Assembly (NCBI GenBank): GCA_039197065.1
Contig: JBCCUL010000005.1
Coordinates: 1 to 64,000 of the forward strand
From: JANQPX01 sp039197065
GTDB taxonomy: Bacteria; Pseudomonadota; Alphaproteobacteria; Geminicoccales; Geminicoccaceae
Direction: 5' to 3'
DNA: 64,000 nucleotides
A program made the position numbers and the translations under genes. Below are positions 24,905-33,842 of this stretch, piece by piece; the first letter of the stretch is position 1, and each line of letters opens with the position of its first letter. The notes beneath the pieces are model-generated. The model did no database searches. It saw nothing but the letters and a program-made list of their open reading frames with translations, and was not told the origin of the DNA.

Positions 24905-25549
24905 CTAGCGCTTTGGCTTGGGATTGCGCTTCTGGCTTTCGACCAGCTTGCTGAGTTCCGCCTGCAGGGACTCGATCTTTTCGTTAAGCGCCTGAATTTC
25001 TTGTTCCGGATCACCATCATCGGAGGTGGATGCGGCGCCATTGGCGCCGTCCGAACGCTCCGAAGTCCCGGCCGTGCCGCTGGCACCGAACATGGTGGCG
25101 GCTTGCTGGAACAGGGCGATGTTCTGACGGGTCATGTCCTCAAACTGGTTCAGGGGGAAGAACCGGCCGACAGTGTCTTCGAAATAGTGACGGATCTGGT
25201 CCTGATTGCTGGAGAAATTCTCCATGCTCATTTCGAGATAGTGCGGCAGGAAGGCACGCAGGCTGTCATCGTAATAACGGATCAGCTGACGAAGGAAGCT
25301 TGTGGGGAGGAGATTTCGGCCTTTGCCGTCCTCTTCAAGAATGATCTGCGTCAGGATCGAACGGGTAAGATCCTCGCCGGTCTTGGCATCGAAGACGACA
25401 AAATCTTCTCCGTCACGCACCATCTTGCTGAGGTCGTCCAGGGTCACATAGCTGCTCGACGCCGTGTTGTAGAGGCGTCGGTTAGCGTATTTCTTGACGA
25501 CCGCCACACCTTCCTCGACGGCGCAGTGCAGCTTTTTCTTCTCAGCCAT
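24905..25549 (-). CDS. phaR: PhaR polyhydroxyalkanoate synthesis repressor
   Basis: This 214-residue protein contains the PHB/PHA accumulation regulator DNA-binding domain (about residues 15-80; VVKKYANRRLYNTASSSYVTLDDL) followed by the PHB_acc domain (about 85-125; LLPTSFLRQLIRYYDDSL and LPHYLEMSMENF). A Ser/Gly-rich linker leads to a short coiled coil (EQEIQALNEKIESLQAELSKL). PhaR represses phasin and PHA genes and is released by binding to nascent polymer granules. No phaC, phaA or phaB is in the window. Confidence 0.93.
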   Translation of the reverse strand: MAEKKKLHCAVEEGVAVVKKYANRRLYNTASSSYVTLDDLSKMVRDGEDFVVFDAKTGEDLTRSILTQIILEEDGKGRNLLPTSFLRQLIRYYDDSLRAFLPHYLEMSMENFSSNQDQIRHYFEDTVGRFFPLNQFEDMTRQNIALFQQAATMFGASGTAGTSERSDGANGAASTSDDGDPEQEIQALNEKIESLQAELSKLVESQKRNPKPKR

Positions 25550-25728
25550 ATCGGAATGCGGCCTTTCAACGCGACAGCTTAGTGGGCCAATTTAGACCAC
25601 CAGCCTATCGTCTAGCCAGCGATTTTTTGCAAAGCAGCCAGACGCGCGAACGCTACGATCGGCGGCACCAGCACATCCGTCTGCCTGAACGTCGGGTTGG
25701 GCCGCGCTCTCAGGACGCGCCGCCGTCG

Positions 25729-26304
25729 TCACTCACCCTCGGCTTCGCGAAGCTCGGCGCCCATATCGGCGAGTTCGGCTGCGGCTTCCTCGGCTTCTGC
25801 AGCCTGAGCGGCTGCATAGGCAGCGGCGCGCTCCGGATCGGCCTGGATCTCAGCCTCCTCTTCGGAACGAGCGACGTTGACGCTGACCTCGACGTCGACC
25901 TCGGGATGAAGGGCGACGCGGACCGCATGGACGCCGAGTGTCTTGATCGGCTGATCCAGACGCACCTGACGGCGCTCGAAGGTGACACCATCAGCGGTGA
26001 ACGCTTCGGCGATGTCGCGGCCACTCACCGAGCCGTAGAGCTGGCCGGTTTCGCCGGCCTGACGAATGATGACCACAGACTTGCCGTCGATCCTGGAGGC
26101 CGCATCCTCGGCTTCCTCGCGGCGCTTCAGGTTGCTGGCCTCAAGCTCGACCTTGCGGCGCTCGAACTCTTCAAGATTGGCTTTGGTCGCGCGCATGGCC
26201 TTGCCTTGCGGGACCAGAAAGTTCCTGGCAAAGCCGTTTTTGACGGTGACGAGGTCGCCCATCTGGCCAAGTTTTTCAATGCGTTCCAGCAGAATGACCT
26301 GCAT
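25729..26304 (-). CDS. rplI: 50S ribosomal protein L9
   Basis: The 191-residue protein has the L9 N-terminal domain (MQVILLERIEKLGQMGDLVTVKNGFARNFL split over two strands and a helix), a long helical connector (KANLEEFERRKVELEA) and the C-terminal RNA-binding domain (GQLYGSVSGRDIAEAF). An Ala/Glu-rich tail of about 40 residues follows, as in many alphaproteobacteria. ATG 26304 is chosen because GGAGG lies eight bases upstream. It is last in rpsF-rpsR-DUF2232-rplI. Confidence 0.95.
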   Translation of the reverse strand: MQVILLERIEKLGQMGDLVTVKNGFARNFLVPQGKAMRATKANLEEFERRKVELEASNLKRREEAEDAASRIDGKSVVIIRQAGETGQLYGSVSGRDIAEAFTADGVTFERRQVRLDQPIKTLGVHAVRVALHPEVDVEVSVNVARSEEEAEIQADPERAAAYAAAQAAEAEEAAAELADMGAELREAEGE

Positions 26305-26324
26305 GGGAAGTTCCTCCGATCTCT

Positions 26325-27242
26325 CTACATGTAACGGCGCAGATGCGCCCAATCCTCAACCAGACCCAGGGCGACGACCGCCAGGATCGGCCAGTTGAAC
26401 ACGATGATGCCCACATAGACCGCGGCGAGGCCGAGCTGCCTGTAGGACCAGCGGTTGGCGAATTTGTGGATCACGGCGAGGCCGAGAAAGCCGAACGGCA
26501 CGATGAGCACGATCAGTGCGGCACTGCCGAACATGCCGATCCCGCCGGAGCCGATCATCGCCGCAAGCACGGCCACACCCATCAATGGCCAAAGCCAAGG
26601 CGGCAGATCCAGATCCACAAGCTGCGGGCTGGGACGGCGATTCCAGCCGGCGCGGACGGCAATCGTCTGCGCCAGAACGGCATTGAGAACCGCCATGATC
26701 AGCCAGGAACTGGCCGCGGCGGCCAGAACGAGCGGGGTCCATCGGCCGAGATCGGTAAGATCCGGCACCGGTTGACCTGCTGCCGTGCTCAGTTGGGTGA
26801 TCACCTCGGTAAGCACGGTTTCGACCACGCCGACGATGCCGTCCGGCTGGCTCATGAAGGCCCAGAAGGCGAGCGCAATCCCGAAAACCGCCAACAAGGC
26901 AAGCTGTGCCAGGATCATGCCGGGCGGATACCAGATTACATCGCTGCCATCCTGTCTCGACAACAGGGCCTGACGCACCACGAGCAAGGAGGGGCCGCCA
27001 AAGGCAGCAAGAAACAGCAGAGCCGGCAGAACACCTATGAAGATGCCGTTGATCAGGGCCGCAGCCGCCACCGCGATGAGCGTCCCGGGCAACCCCATGG
27101 TCAACCCGGCAAGCATCAGCGGTATCTGGCAGAAATAGGCCGTCAGGACGGCGAGCACGCCGATCGAACCTGTCATCTGCACCAGCCACATGGTGCCGCT
27201 TAGGACACCGGCCAGGACGGCGAGGGCGAGCGCTTGAGACAT
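26325..27242 (-). CDS. DUF2232 integral membrane protein
   Basis: This 305-residue protein has about eight hydrophobic segments and matches the DUF2232 family, which in alphaproteobacteria sits between rpsR and rplI. It is predicted to be an inner-membrane protein; function is unknown (the family is related to S-component-like or EpsG-like membrane proteins only loosely). Its position 20 bases before rplI and 39 bases after rpsR indicates co-transcription with ribosomal protein genes. Confidence 0.82.
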   Translation of the reverse strand: MSQALALAVLAGVLSGTMWLVQMTGSIGVLAVLTAYFCQIPLMLAGLTMGLPGTLIAVAAAALINGIFIGVLPALLFLAAFGGPSLLVVRQALLSRQDGSDVIWYPPGMILAQLALLAVFGIALAFWAFMSQPDGIVGVVETVLTEVITQLSTAAGQPVPDLTDLGRWTPLVLAAAASSWLIMAVLNAVLAQTIAVRAGWNRRPSPQLVDLDLPPWLWPLMGVAVLAAMIGSGGIGMFGSAALIVLIVPFGFLGLAVIHKFANRWSYRQLGLAAVYVGIIVFNWPILAVVALGLVEDWAHLRRYM

Positions 27243-27281
27243 GAGCGATCACGGACCGATCTTTAAGGCGGAAGGTTTCGC

Positions 27282-27602
27282 TCAGCTCACGACAAACGGC
27301 AGCAGCGCCAAAAGGCGGGCACGCTTGATTGCCTGGGCGAGGGATCGCTGTTCCTTGGCGGTCACGGCCGTGATGCGCCGGGGCACGATCTTGCCACGCT
27401 CGGACACGAAACGCTGCAGGAGCTTCACGTCCTTGTAGTCGATCTTGGTGGCGTCATCGCCTGAGAACGGGCTGGACTTCCTGCGGCGGAAGAACGGCCT
27501 GCGGATGGTTATGTTCGGCGGCTCGCCGCCGGGACCACCACGGGGCGGACGGCCGCCGGAGTCACCGCGGTCACCGCCTATCGAAGAGGTTTGTTCACTC
27601 AT
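27282..27602 (-). CDS. rpsR: 30S ribosomal protein S18 with Gly/Arg-rich N-terminal extension
   Basis: Residues about 35-106 are canonical S18 (RRPFFRRRKSSPFSG, IDYKDVKLLQRFVSERGKIVPRRITAV, QRSLAQAIKRARLLALLPF). About 33 residues precede it, rich in Gly, Arg, Pro and Asp (GGDRGDSGGRPPRGGPGG). The Cys of the common K-x-C-P-F motif is Ser here, so this is a zinc-free (C-) S18. It pairs with S6 on the platform of the small subunit; S6, encoded next door, has a matching Arg/Asp/Gly-rich tail. Confidence 0.93.
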   Translation of the reverse strand: MSEQTSSIGGDRGDSGGRPPRGGPGGEPPNITIRRPFFRRRKSSPFSGDDATKIDYKDVKLLQRFVSERGKIVPRRITAVTAKEQRSLAQAIKRARLLALLPFVVS

Positions 27603-27644
27603 GATGCTTCACTTCATTCTGATCGAAAGAGAAAGGCGAGCCCG

Positions 27645-28118
27645 TCAGGCGGGGTCAGCCTTGGCTTCCTCGGCAGGCGCCGCCGAACGCTCGGGACGGT
27701 CTCCGCGGCCGCGATCGCCACCGCGGTCACGGTCGCCGAACGAACGCCTCGGCCCGTCATCACGCCGCCCGCGCTCTTCACGCGACGAGCGAACCTGCAT
27801 CAGGATCGACGGCCCGTCGTCAAGCTCGTCGACGCGCACCGTCATATAGCGAATGACGTCGTCGGAGAGCTCTTCCCGGCGCTCAAGTTCCTTGACCAGA
27901 TCGCCCGGCCCTTTGAAGTTCAGGTGCAGGTAATGACCTTTCCTGTTCTTCTTGACACGGTAAGCGAGGTTGCGAAGGCCCCAATATTCATTCTTGGTGA
28001 CTTCACCGCCCTGCTCGCCGATCACGCCGGCATAGCTATCGGCCAGTGCCTGCGCCTGCTGAGGCGAGAGGTCCTGGCGCGCAATAATCGTATGTTCGTA
28101 ACACCGCGTGGCGGTCAC
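27645..28118 (-). CDS. rpsF: 30S ribosomal protein S6
   Basis: The 157-residue protein has the S6 ferredoxin-like fold over residues 1-100 (YEHTIIARQDLSPQQ, NEYWGLRNLAYRVKKNRKGH, IRYMTVRVDEL), then about 50 residues of Arg/Asp/Gly-rich tail ending in an Ala/Glu stretch. GTG 28118 is the start: AGGAG lies eight bases upstream and the protein begins just before the first strand. It is the first gene of the leftward ribosomal operon, divergent from fabD. Confidence 0.95.
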   Translation of the reverse strand: MTATRCYEHTIIARQDLSPQQAQALADSYAGVIGEQGGEVTKNEYWGLRNLAYRVKKNRKGHYLHLNFKGPGDLVKELERREELSDDVIRYMTVRVDELDDGPSILMQVRSSREERGRRDDGPRRSFGDRDRGGDRGRGDRPERSAAPAEEAKADPA

Positions 28119-28336
28119 TATAAGGCTCCTTGACCTGTCGGGATGCGACCATAGAAAAAGCCGGACCGTGCGCACAGCACCGGCCCGCCGAAGGCAGCAC
28201 TCCAGCGTTATCGGGCTCGAAGGCCCAAACTGGAGCGGCACTATACAAGAAAATCCGCCGGGAGCAAGCCTGCTTGACAGGCGAATGGCGACCGGTCGAT
28301 TGTCAGCGTCATCTAAGCAATGAGGCGTCGTTGAGC

Positions 28337-29272
28337 ATGAGTACAGCTTTCTTTTTTCCGGGCCAGGGATCGCAAGCGGTTGGCATGGGCCGATCCCTTT
28401 ATGATACCGACTCTGCCGCGCGAAATGTGTTCGAGGAGGTCGACGAGGCGCTGGGCGAGAAGCTCTCGACCGTGATCTTCGAAGGACCTGATGACCAGCT
28501 TCGGCTCACCGAGAACGCGCAGCCTGCTTTGATGGCCACTTCACTCGCCGTCGTGCGTGCTCTTGAAGCTCGGCGGAAACAGCCCCTTGGCGAAATGGGC
28601 GCCTTCGTCGCCGGCCATTCGCTTGGCGAATATTCTGCGCTTGCCGCAGCGGGCGCCCTTTCAATCGGCGATGCCGCCAGGCTACTCCGTCTGCGCGGCC
28701 GCTCAATGCAGACGGCCGTTCCGGTCGGCGAAGGCGCGATGGCGGCGGTGCTTGGCCTGGAACTCGGTGATGTCGAGGCTGTCGCCAGCGAAGCGAGCGG
28801 AGATCAGGTTTGCGACGTCGCTAACGACAACGCCCCCGGTCAGGTGGTGGTCAGCGGCCATAAGGAGGCCGTCGAGCGTGCGGTGGAGATTGCCAAGGCG
28901 AAGGGTGCCAAACGCAGCCTTCTGTTGCCGGTCAGCGCGCCTTTTCATTGCAGCCTGATGGCGCCGGCCGCCGAGGCGGTCGGGGAAGCGTTGAAGGACA
29001 TCGCTTTTGCAAAGCCAGCACTGCCAGTGCTCACCAATGTCTCGGCGGCCCCCGAAGACGATCCAGATATGCTGAAGAAAGCGCTGATCGAGCAGGTCAC
29101 GGCGCGGGTGCGTTGGCGGGAAAGCGTTCTCGCCTTGATGGGGCAAGGCGTCGATCAGTCGATCGAACTCGGCGCCGGCAAGGTCCTGACCGGGCTCGCC
29201 AAACGCATCGATCGGAGCCTCGGGGCTCAGGCGATCGGTTCGGTCGAAGATCTTGAAGCCTATCTGGCCTAA
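28337..29272 (+). CDS. fabD: Malonyl-CoA:ACP transacylase
   Basis: FabD loads malonyl groups from CoA onto acyl carrier protein for fatty-acid elongation. The 311-residue sequence begins with FFFPGQGSQAVGMG, contains the nucleophile elbow GHSLGEYSALAA (active Ser), an Arg-containing LRLRGRSMQ and the catalytic His in PFHCSLM. ATG 28337 fits the family N-terminus; upstream codons in the frame run back across the divergent promoter region. It leads the fabD-fabG-acpP-fabF-mltG cluster, 37 bases before fabG. Confidence 0.94.
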   Translation: MSTAFFFPGQGSQAVGMGRSLYDTDSAARNVFEEVDEALGEKLSTVIFEGPDDQLRLTENAQPALMATSLAVVRALEARRKQPLGEMGAFVAGHSLGEYSALAAAGALSIGDAARLLRLRGRSMQTAVPVGEGAMAAVLGLELGDVEAVASEASGDQVCDVANDNAPGQVVVSGHKEAVERAVEIAKAKGAKRSLLLPVSAPFHCSLMAPAAEAVGEALKDIAFAKPALPVLTNVSAAPEDDPDMLKKALIEQVTARVRWRESVLALMGQGVDQSIELGAGKVLTGLAKRIDRSLGAQAIGSVEDLEAYLA

Positions 29273-29309
29273 ATCCCAAACCGCATTTTGATGAGATGAG
29301 GAAATGTTC

Positions 29310-30041
29310 ATGTTCGACCTGACCGATCGGCAAGCGCTGGTGACCGGCGCCTCTGGCGGCATAGGCGGCGCTATTGCACGCCAGCTCCACAAGCAGGGCG
29401 CCCATGTGGTGCTCAGCGGCCGCCGGCAAGACGCTTTGCAGACCCTGGCCGACGAGCTGGGCGAGCGCGCGAGCACGCTGGCCGCGGATCTGGGCGCTGA
29501 GGACGGCGTCGACCAAGTGCTGGAAGCGCTTGGCAAGGATGGCGTCGACATTCTTGTCAACAATGCCGGGCTGACGCGCGACAATCTCGCGATGCGCATG
29601 AAGGACGAGGACTGGCAGAGCGTTCTCGACGTCAATCTTTCTGCCGGCTTTCGCCTGATCCGAGGCTGCCTTCGGGGCATGATGAAAAAGCGCTTCGGCC
29701 GGGTGATCAACATCACCTCGATCGTTGCGGTCACCGGCAATCCTGGACAGGCGAACTATGCCGCGGCCAAGGCCGGCATGATCGGCATGTCCAAGGCGCT
29801 AGCGGCCGAAGTCGCGAGCCGTGGCATCACCGTCAATTGCATCGCGCCCGGCTTCATCGAAACCGCAATGACCGATGCGCTGAACGATGATCAAAAGACG
29901 AAGTTGCTGGGTCAGATCCCGACGGGACGGCTAGGGGCAAGCGACGACATCGCGGCTGCGGCCGCCTATCTCGCAAGCGAAGAAGCAGGCTACGTGACGG
30001 GCCAGACGTTGCACGTCAATGGCGGCATGGCCATGATTTGA
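29310..30041 (+). CDS. fabG: 3-oxoacyl-ACP reductase
   Basis: This 243-residue SDR reduces 3-oxoacyl-ACP with NADPH. It shows TGASGGIGG for cofactor binding, NNAGLTRDN, the catalytic Ser in NITSIVAVTG, Y-A-A-A-K (catalytic Tyr and Lys) and the terminal TGQTLHVNGGMAM. ATG 29310 is preferred to ATG 29304, because GAGGA then lies seven bases upstream. It follows fabD closely and precedes acpP by 209 bases. Confidence 0.95.
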   Translation: MFDLTDRQALVTGASGGIGGAIARQLHKQGAHVVLSGRRQDALQTLADELGERASTLAADLGAEDGVDQVLEALGKDGVDILVNNAGLTRDNLAMRMKDEDWQSVLDVNLSAGFRLIRGCLRGMMKKRFGRVINITSIVAVTGNPGQANYAAAKAGMIGMSKALAAEVASRGITVNCIAPGFIETAMTDALNDDQKTKLLGQIPTGRLGASDDIAAAAAYLASEEAGYVTGQTLHVNGGMAMI

Positions 30042-30250
30042 GGCGGCTCAACGGCCTATGCTCAAGTATCTGCGCTTGTGATCATTGTCAAACGTCCCTA
30101 AATGGAGGCGTCGGTCCTGGTTCAAATGCTGGCCAACGCCAGCGGGACTGTGTTACTAGCCACGGCGAGTTTGGGCGTTTTCGCCTGAGAGCGTCGGCCA
30201 TGGGCCCGAGAATGACATTTCCGGCCCCGATTAATCGAGGAAGCTCCCCT

Positions 30251-30493
30251 ATGAGTGAAACTGCTGACCGCGTCAAAAAGATTGTTATCGAACATCTCGG
30301 TGTTGACGAGGGCAAGGTCAACGAGAACGCCAGTTTTGTCGACGATCTCGGCGCAGACAGCCTGGATACCGTCGAACTGGTCATGGCCTTCGAAGAGGAA
30401 TTCGGCTGTGAAATTCCGGATGAGGCTGCCGAGAAAATCCTGACGATCAAGGACGCGATCACCTATATTGATCAGAATGGTCAGGGCGCCTGA
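30251..30493 (+). CDS. acpP: Acyl carrier protein
   Basis: The 80-residue acidic protein carries the phosphopantetheine attachment site DSLDTVE with Ser-37, in the usual four-helix order. It shuttles growing acyl chains in fatty-acid and lipid A synthesis. ATG 30251 is right: GAGGAAG lies nine bases before it, and the upstream part of the frame is unrelated to ACP. The 209-base gap before it allows a separate promoter, typical for abundant ACP. Confidence 0.97.
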   Translation: MSETADRVKKIVIEHLGVDEGKVNENASFVDDLGADSLDTVELVMAFEEEFGCEIPDEAAEKILTIKDAITYIDQNGQGA

Positions 30494-30574
30494 AGACTGA
30501 CAGGTTTTCTTGATCCCTCGGAGATCGCCAAAGAGCGATTTTCAAGGTTTTGCTGGGCGTGAATAGGTTAGCGC

Positions 30575-31843
30575 ATGTCGACAAGACGCGTTGTGATCAC
30601 CGGTATCGGCCTCGTCACGCCGCTAGGCGCCGGTGTTGACGTCAGCTGGCGTCGTCTCATCGCTGGCGAAAGCGGTCTTAGGCGGATCGACGGATTTGAA
30701 ACGGACGATCTGCCGGCCAAGATCGCAGGCCTGATCCCGAAAGAGGGTGAGGGCGTTCTCGATGCCGATGCGGTCATGGCCGCGAAGGACGTGAGGCGCA
30801 ACGATCCCTTCATCCTTTACGGCGTCGCGGCGGCGACTGAGGCGATCCGGGATTCGGGCTGGGAGCCGGAAGACGACGAGGCGCGCGAGCGCACCGGCGT
30901 CATGATCGGCTCCGGCATCGGCGGGCTGGGCACGATCGCCGACACGGCGGTCGATCTGCATACCCGTGGACCTCGAAAGGTCAGCCCGTTCTTCATCCCC
31001 GCCTCCTTGATCAATCTGGCGAGCGGTCAGGTTTCGATCCGCTTCGGCTTCAAGGGGCCGAACCATGCGCCTGTCACCGCCTGCTCGACCGGCGCCCATG
31101 CGATTGGCGACGCCTCCAGGCTGATCGAACTTGGCGATGCTGACGTCATGGTCGCGGGCGGTGCCGAGGGTGCTGTCTGTCGGATCGGCATTGCCGGCTT
31201 TGCCGCGATGAAGGCGCTCTCCACAGGCTACAACGAGACGCCCGAGCGCGCCTCGCGTCCCTGGGACAAGGGCCGGGACGGGTTCGTGATGGGCGAAGGT
31301 GCGGGGATCATGGTGCTCGAAGAGCTGGAGCATGCGCGCGCGCGCGGCGCCAAGATTTATGGCGAGGTGGTCGGCTACGGTCTCTCCGGCGATGCCTATC
31401 ACATCACGGCGCCCAGCCCCGACGGTGACGGCGGTTATCGCTCCATGAGGATGGCGTTGAAGCGGGCAGGCCTCCAGCCTTCCGATATCGATTACGTCAA
31501 CGCCCACGGTACGTCCACGCCGCTTGGCGATGAAATCGAACTGGGTGCGGTCAAGCGGCTCTTTGGCGAGGCGGCCGGCAACATTTCGATGTCCTCGACC
31601 AAGTCAGCGATCGGCCATCTTTTGGGCGCCGCTGGCGGCGTGGAGGCGATCTTCGCGTTGCTCGCGATCCACCATCAGACCGTGCCGCCGACCCTCAATC
31701 TCGACGATCCCTCCGAGGGCTGCGATCTGGATCTGGTGCCGCATGCATCTAAAGAGCGTGAGGTGCGGGCGGTTCTCTCCAACTCCTTCGGCTTCGGCGG
31801 CACCAACGCGACGCTGGTGATGGCCGGCCCGCCCAAAGACTAG
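30575..31843 (+). CDS. fabF: 3-oxoacyl-ACP synthase II
   Basis: This 422-residue condensing enzyme extends acyl-ACP with malonyl-ACP. The thiolase-fold catalytic residues are visible: Cys in TACSTGAHAIGDA, His in NAHGTSTPLGD, Lys/His in SAIGHLLGAAGG, and the FGFGGTNATLV glycine loop at the C-terminus. It follows acpP by 81 bases and precedes mltG by 17 bases. Confidence 0.96.
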   Translation: MSTRRVVITGIGLVTPLGAGVDVSWRRLIAGESGLRRIDGFETDDLPAKIAGLIPKEGEGVLDADAVMAAKDVRRNDPFILYGVAAATEAIRDSGWEPEDDEARERTGVMIGSGIGGLGTIADTAVDLHTRGPRKVSPFFIPASLINLASGQVSIRFGFKGPNHAPVTACSTGAHAIGDASRLIELGDADVMVAGGAEGAVCRIGIAGFAAMKALSTGYNETPERASRPWDKGRDGFVMGEGAGIMVLEELEHARARGAKIYGEVVGYGLSGDAYHITAPSPDGDGGYRSMRMALKRAGLQPSDIDYVNAHGTSTPLGDEIELGAVKRLFGEAAGNISMSSTKSAIGHLLGAAGGVEAIFALLAIHHQTVPPTLNLDDPSEGCDLDLVPHASKEREVRAVLSNSFGFGGTNATLVMAGPPKD

Positions 31844-31860
31844 GCGCGGCCAATCCAATC

Positions 31861-32949
31861 ATGCGCCGGCTGTTGCTTCTTCTCCTCGTCCTGGTGATCG
31901 TCGCCAGCGGCGCGAACTACGGCGTCTCGGCCTTCAATCGCTATCTCACCGATGACGGCCCTAATACCGAGGAGGCGACCGTTGTCCTGCCGCGGGGCTC
32001 AGGGCTGCAGGCGATCGTGCATCGCCTGGATGAGGCCGGCGTCATTCGCCATCCCTGGCTTTTTCAGCTCGCCGTGCGCATCGGCGGCCATGACCGTGCG
32101 CTGAAGGCGGGTGAATATGCATTCCCGGCCAAGGTGACGCCGAGCCAGGTGATCGCGATCGTCACCGAAGGCAAGACGGTGGCGCGACGCATCACCGTGA
32201 TCGAGGGCCAGACCGTCGCCGAAGTGTTTCGGACGATCGATCGGACCGAAGGCTTGAGCGGCGATCTGCCGGCGAAGCCTGCCGAGGGTTCGCTTTTGCC
32301 CGAGACCTATCTCTTCAGTCAGGGCGATAGCAAAGAGGAGATGGTGGCGCGCATGCAAAAGGCGATGCGCGAGGTGCTTGAGGATGCCTGGAAAGACCGC
32401 GCCCCCGATCTGCCGTTCGCCACGCCTGACGAGGCGCTGATCATGGCCTCGATCGTGGACAGGGAGACAGCTGTCGCCGAAGAGCGCGCCAAGGTCGCCG
32501 CGGTCTTCGTCAACCGTCTCAGGCTCGGCATGCGGCTCCAGTCCGACCCGACCATCATCTACGGCCTCACCAAGGGCGAAGGCCCGCTCGATCGCGAACT
32601 GACGCGCCAGGACTGGAAGCTCGACGATCCCTACAACACCTACCGGATCTCCGGCCTGACGCCGGGCCCGATCGGCAATCCCGGCCGGGAGTCGATCGAG
32701 GCGGTGATGAACCCGGACGAGCATGACTATCTCTATTTCGTCGCCGACGGCACCGGCGGCCATGCGTTCGCGGAGACACTCGACCAGCATAATGAGAACG
32801 TCGCGCGCTGGCGCAGGATCAAGGCGGGCGAAGAGCCGATGCCGATCAAGCCGTCGCCGCCGAGGCCTGAGGGGCTTGGCGGTTCGAAAGAGACCAAACC
32901 TTCCCCGGAAAGCGCTGCAACCGAGGGCAAGTCCAAGCCGGAGGCTTAG
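31861..32949 (+). CDS. mltG: Endolytic peptidoglycan transglycosylase MltG
   Basis: The 362-residue protein has an N-terminal membrane anchor (residues 2-22) and a periplasmic YceG domain with an N-terminal LysM-like part. The family core reads ALIMASIVDRETAV, then AAVFVNRLRLGMRLQSDPT and GLTPGPIGNPG. MltG cuts nascent glycan strands and sets their length. In E. coli the corresponding motif is ASIVEKET; the first Glu is Asp here (GAC), the second Glu is kept. An Lys/Pro/Glu-rich tail of about 35 residues ends the protein. The family neighbour yicC, usual between mltG and gmk, is missing. Confidence 0.92.
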   Translation: MRRLLLLLLVLVIVASGANYGVSAFNRYLTDDGPNTEEATVVLPRGSGLQAIVHRLDEAGVIRHPWLFQLAVRIGGHDRALKAGEYAFPAKVTPSQVIAIVTEGKTVARRITVIEGQTVAEVFRTIDRTEGLSGDLPAKPAEGSLLPETYLFSQGDSKEEMVARMQKAMREVLEDAWKDRAPDLPFATPDEALIMASIVDRETAVAEERAKVAAVFVNRLRLGMRLQSDPTIIYGLTKGEGPLDRELTRQDWKLDDPYNTYRISGLTPGPIGNPGRESIEAVMNPDEHDYLYFVADGTGGHAFAETLDQHNENVARWRRIKAGEEPMPIKPSPPRPEGLGGSKETKPSPESAATEGKSKPEA

Positions 32950-32966
32950 TTTTGGCGCTACCGGCG

Positions 32967-33755
32967 TCACTCCTTCCCCTGGAAACGGTGCAGCAGCGGA
33001 TCGATCCAAGCCGGCGGCAGAGCCGCGACCAGGCGCATCGCAACATAAAGCCGAAGCGGAAACGCTATTCGCGCCGAGCGGCGATCAAGCCCGCGCCGGA
33101 TGATCGACGCGGCCCGTTCCGGCGTCATCATCAACGGCATGGGGAACGGGTTTTGCGCGGTCATCGGCGTCTCGACGAAGCCTGGACAGATCACCGAAAC
33201 GGTGACGCCCTCCCCCATCAGCTTGCCGCGCAACCCCTCGCCATAGGCGCGCACGGCCGCCTTGCTCGCTGTGTAGCCGGGGGCGGTCGGCATACCGCGA
33301 AAGCCCGCGAGCGAGCTCATGATCGCGATGTGGCCGCGGCCGCGATCGACAAGCGATGGCAGCGCGGGCTCGACCGTGTTCAACACGCCCTCGACATTGA
33401 CGCGAAACATGGTGCGCACGGGGTCCGGATCGCCGGACGATCCGCCGGAGACGCCGGCATTGGCGATCACCAGATCAAGCGGCGCAGCCTGTTCGGCGCG
33501 TGCGATCCAGGCGGCCATGGCTTCACGATCGGTGACGTCGAGCGTTTCAGCATGAACCACAGCGCCGGCCTTGCGGCAGAGCTCGGCGACCGCATCGAGG
33601 CGATCTCGATCGCGTCCTTGCAGATGCAGGCAGCGGCCGGCGGTCGCATAGTTCTCGGCAAGCGCTTTGCCGATCCCGGAACTGGCCCCGGTGATCAGCA
33701 CCGTTTCCTGAACATCAGGGTCAGCATGACCTGCTAGGTCTCGGGATTGGCTCAT
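32967..33755 (-). CDS. SDR family NAD(P)-dependent oxidoreductase
   Basis: About 262 residues with a classical SDR pattern: TGASSGIGKALA, NAGVSGGSS, catalytic Ser in IMSSLAGFRG, Y-T-A-S-K (Tyr and Lys), and CPGFVETPM. The C-terminal part (FPMPLMMTPERAASIIRRGL, FPLRLYVAMRLVAALPP) resembles the DltE/SDR group with a hydrophobic, possibly membrane-associating tail. Substrate is unknown. ATG 33755 or ATG 33764 could start it. It sits inverted between mltG and gmk, where alphaproteobacteria often have yicC. Confidence 0.85.
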   Translation of the reverse strand: MSQSRDLAGHADPDVQETVLITGASSGIGKALAENYATAGRCLHLQGRDRDRLDAVAELCRKAGAVVHAETLDVTDREAMAAWIARAEQAAPLDLVIANAGVSGGSSGDPDPVRTMFRVNVEGVLNTVEPALPSLVDRGRGHIAIMSSLAGFRGMPTAPGYTASKAAVRAYGEGLRGKLMGEGVTVSVICPGFVETPMTAQNPFPMPLMMTPERAASIIRRGLDRRSARIAFPLRLYVAMRLVAALPPAWIDPLLHRFQGKE

Positions 33756-33842
33756 GGCAAGCATTCCGCTATGACGTGGTCGCGTCCCTTACGGGACATG
33801 TGACGATGCTGTCCTAACCGCTTCTGCCGCCAAGGTCACCCG

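Noticed and set aside
30038..30493. Longer ORF extending acpP upstream by 71 codons
   Set aside because: The acyl carrier protein starts at ATG 30251 with a strong ribosome-binding site; upstream residues are unlike ACP.
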